Source: Candidatus Pelagibacter sp. FZCC0015 | Lineage (GTDB): Bacteria > Pseudomonadota > Alphaproteobacteria > Pelagibacterales > Pelagibacteraceae | Assembly: GCF_007833635.1 (NCBI RefSeq) | Contig: NZ_CP031125.1 | Span: 248,001 to 312,000 of the forward strand | DNA length: 64,000 bases | Direction of reading: 5' to 3' | In this document: positions 63,715 through 64,000 of the stretch, one piece after another | How the letters are laid out: every line of letters begins with the position of its first letter | How positions within the stretch are numbered: position 1 is the stretch's first letter | Notes under the pieces: model-generated | What the model was told of the DNA's origin: nothing | The model's database searches: none | What the model saw: only the letters and a program-made list of their open reading frames with translations | Position numbers and translations under genes: made by a program

Positions 63715-64000
63715 TGAAAGATAAAAGAAATAAATCTTTCTTAATATTTGACCTTGATGGAGTAATTTTTGACTCAAAAAAAAATATGGAGTTAGCATGG
63801 AATAAAACATCAAAAAAATTTAAATTAAAGGTAAGTTTTAAATCATATTTTCAAAAAATAGGTATGCCTTTTTTAAAAATCTTAAAAACTTTAGGCATTG
63901 AACAAAATCCTAAAATTTATAAGTGTTTTAGAGAAGAATCTTTAAAAAACATAAATTTGATTAAACCATATAAAGATGTCTTGAAAGTATTTAAATTATT
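63714..64000 (+). CDS. HAD-family phosphatase (partial, cut by window edge)
   Basis: The first 95 codons of a HAD subfamily I hydrolase. Motif I is FDLDGVIFDS at 12-21, with the two catalytic aspartates, followed by a helical cap (about 22-85). It starts on the last base of the kdsB-like stop (TAATG), so the two are coupled. In a CMP-acid-sugar locus the likely job is removing phosphate from the sugar acid before activation. That is an inference; motifs II-IV are beyond the window. Confidence 0.8.
   Translation, partial: MKDKRNKSFLIFDLDGVIFDSKKNMELAWNKTSKKFKLKVSFKSYFQKIGMPFLKILKTLGIEQNPKIYKCFREESLKNINLIKPYKDVLKVFKL

Noticed and set aside
44753-64000. Prophage or insertion element explaining the island
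   Set aside because: No transposase, integrase, terminal inverted repeats or phage structural genes were found; the content is typical surface-polysaccharide biosynthesis.

Overview
The window looks like a piece of a SAR11 (Candidatus Pelagibacter-type) alphaproteobacterial chromosome. Three things point there. The DNA is very AT-rich and coding sequences almost touch, often sharing start and stop bases. The order yebC / ruvC-like / tolQRAB-pal-ybgF-tilS-ftsH-folP-glmM is alphaproteobacterial. An orphan 5S rRNA gene is followed by a large block of surface-polysaccharide genes, which is the known layout of SAR11 hypervariable region 2, lying between 23S and 5S. The organism is inferred; no 16S or 23S gene is in the window.

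Layout. (1) 1-12171 is core metabolism: the probable ppdK start, glyS, glyQ, an S49 peptidase, ispB, pdxH, aroC, the isoprenoid operon xseB-ispA-dxs, a TsaC/Sua5 tRNA-modification enzyme and a two-gene ABC exporter. (2) 12186-13706 holds two divergent, extremely AT-rich genes of uncertain function beside tRNA-Arg(UCG). (3) 13836-31580 holds an RluD-type pseudouridine synthase, rpoH, purA, thiD, glmM, folP, ftsH, tilS, the Tol-Pal envelope operon, a RuvC-like nuclease, yebC, a YmdB-type phosphodiesterase, a 5-formyl-THF cyclo-ligase, zapA and a coiled-coil partner. (4) 31634-39880 is a rightward run: the carbon-metabolism operon tkt-gap-pgk-fba-thiE-efp-suhB, then rpmE, trcR, rpsU and the initiator tRNA. 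(5) 39887-43650 holds transaldolase, the three-part proton-translocating transhydrogenase (pntB, pntA2, pntA1), and two very short genes found by direct translation: aa3 oxidase subunit IV and ribosomal protein bL36. (6) 43647-44658 is a sugar epimerase transcribed directly behind the orphan 5S rRNA gene. (7) 44753-64000 is the polysaccharide island. It contains Wzz, two Wzy/WaaL-like membrane proteins, a CapD-type dehydratase, an initiating sugar-phosphate transferase, epimerases, four glycosyltransferases, a DUF115-like protein, an FkbM methyltransferase, two unknown rightward genes, a three-gene set (CitE-like lyase, AAC(3)-like acyltransferase, DUF4910-type hydrolase) and a CMP-sugar-acid synthetase followed by a HAD phosphatase cut by the window edge.

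How the genes work together. The carbon genes support gluconeogenesis and pentose exchange; pnt links NADH and NADPH pools. Tol-Pal, GlmM, IspB/IspA/Dxs and FtsH serve the envelope. The island builds and decorates a surface polysaccharide. Items most worth a second look are the unknown gene pair at 58141-59662, the acid-sugar and acylation cluster at 59667-64000, rpsU with a probable AUU start behind a 22-codon leader ORF, the phage-type RuvC at a locus that has lost ruvAB, and the orphan 5S gene with its own promoter. No CRISPR array, insertion sequence, prophage or known riboswitch was seen, and no gap without a gene exceeds 300 bases.
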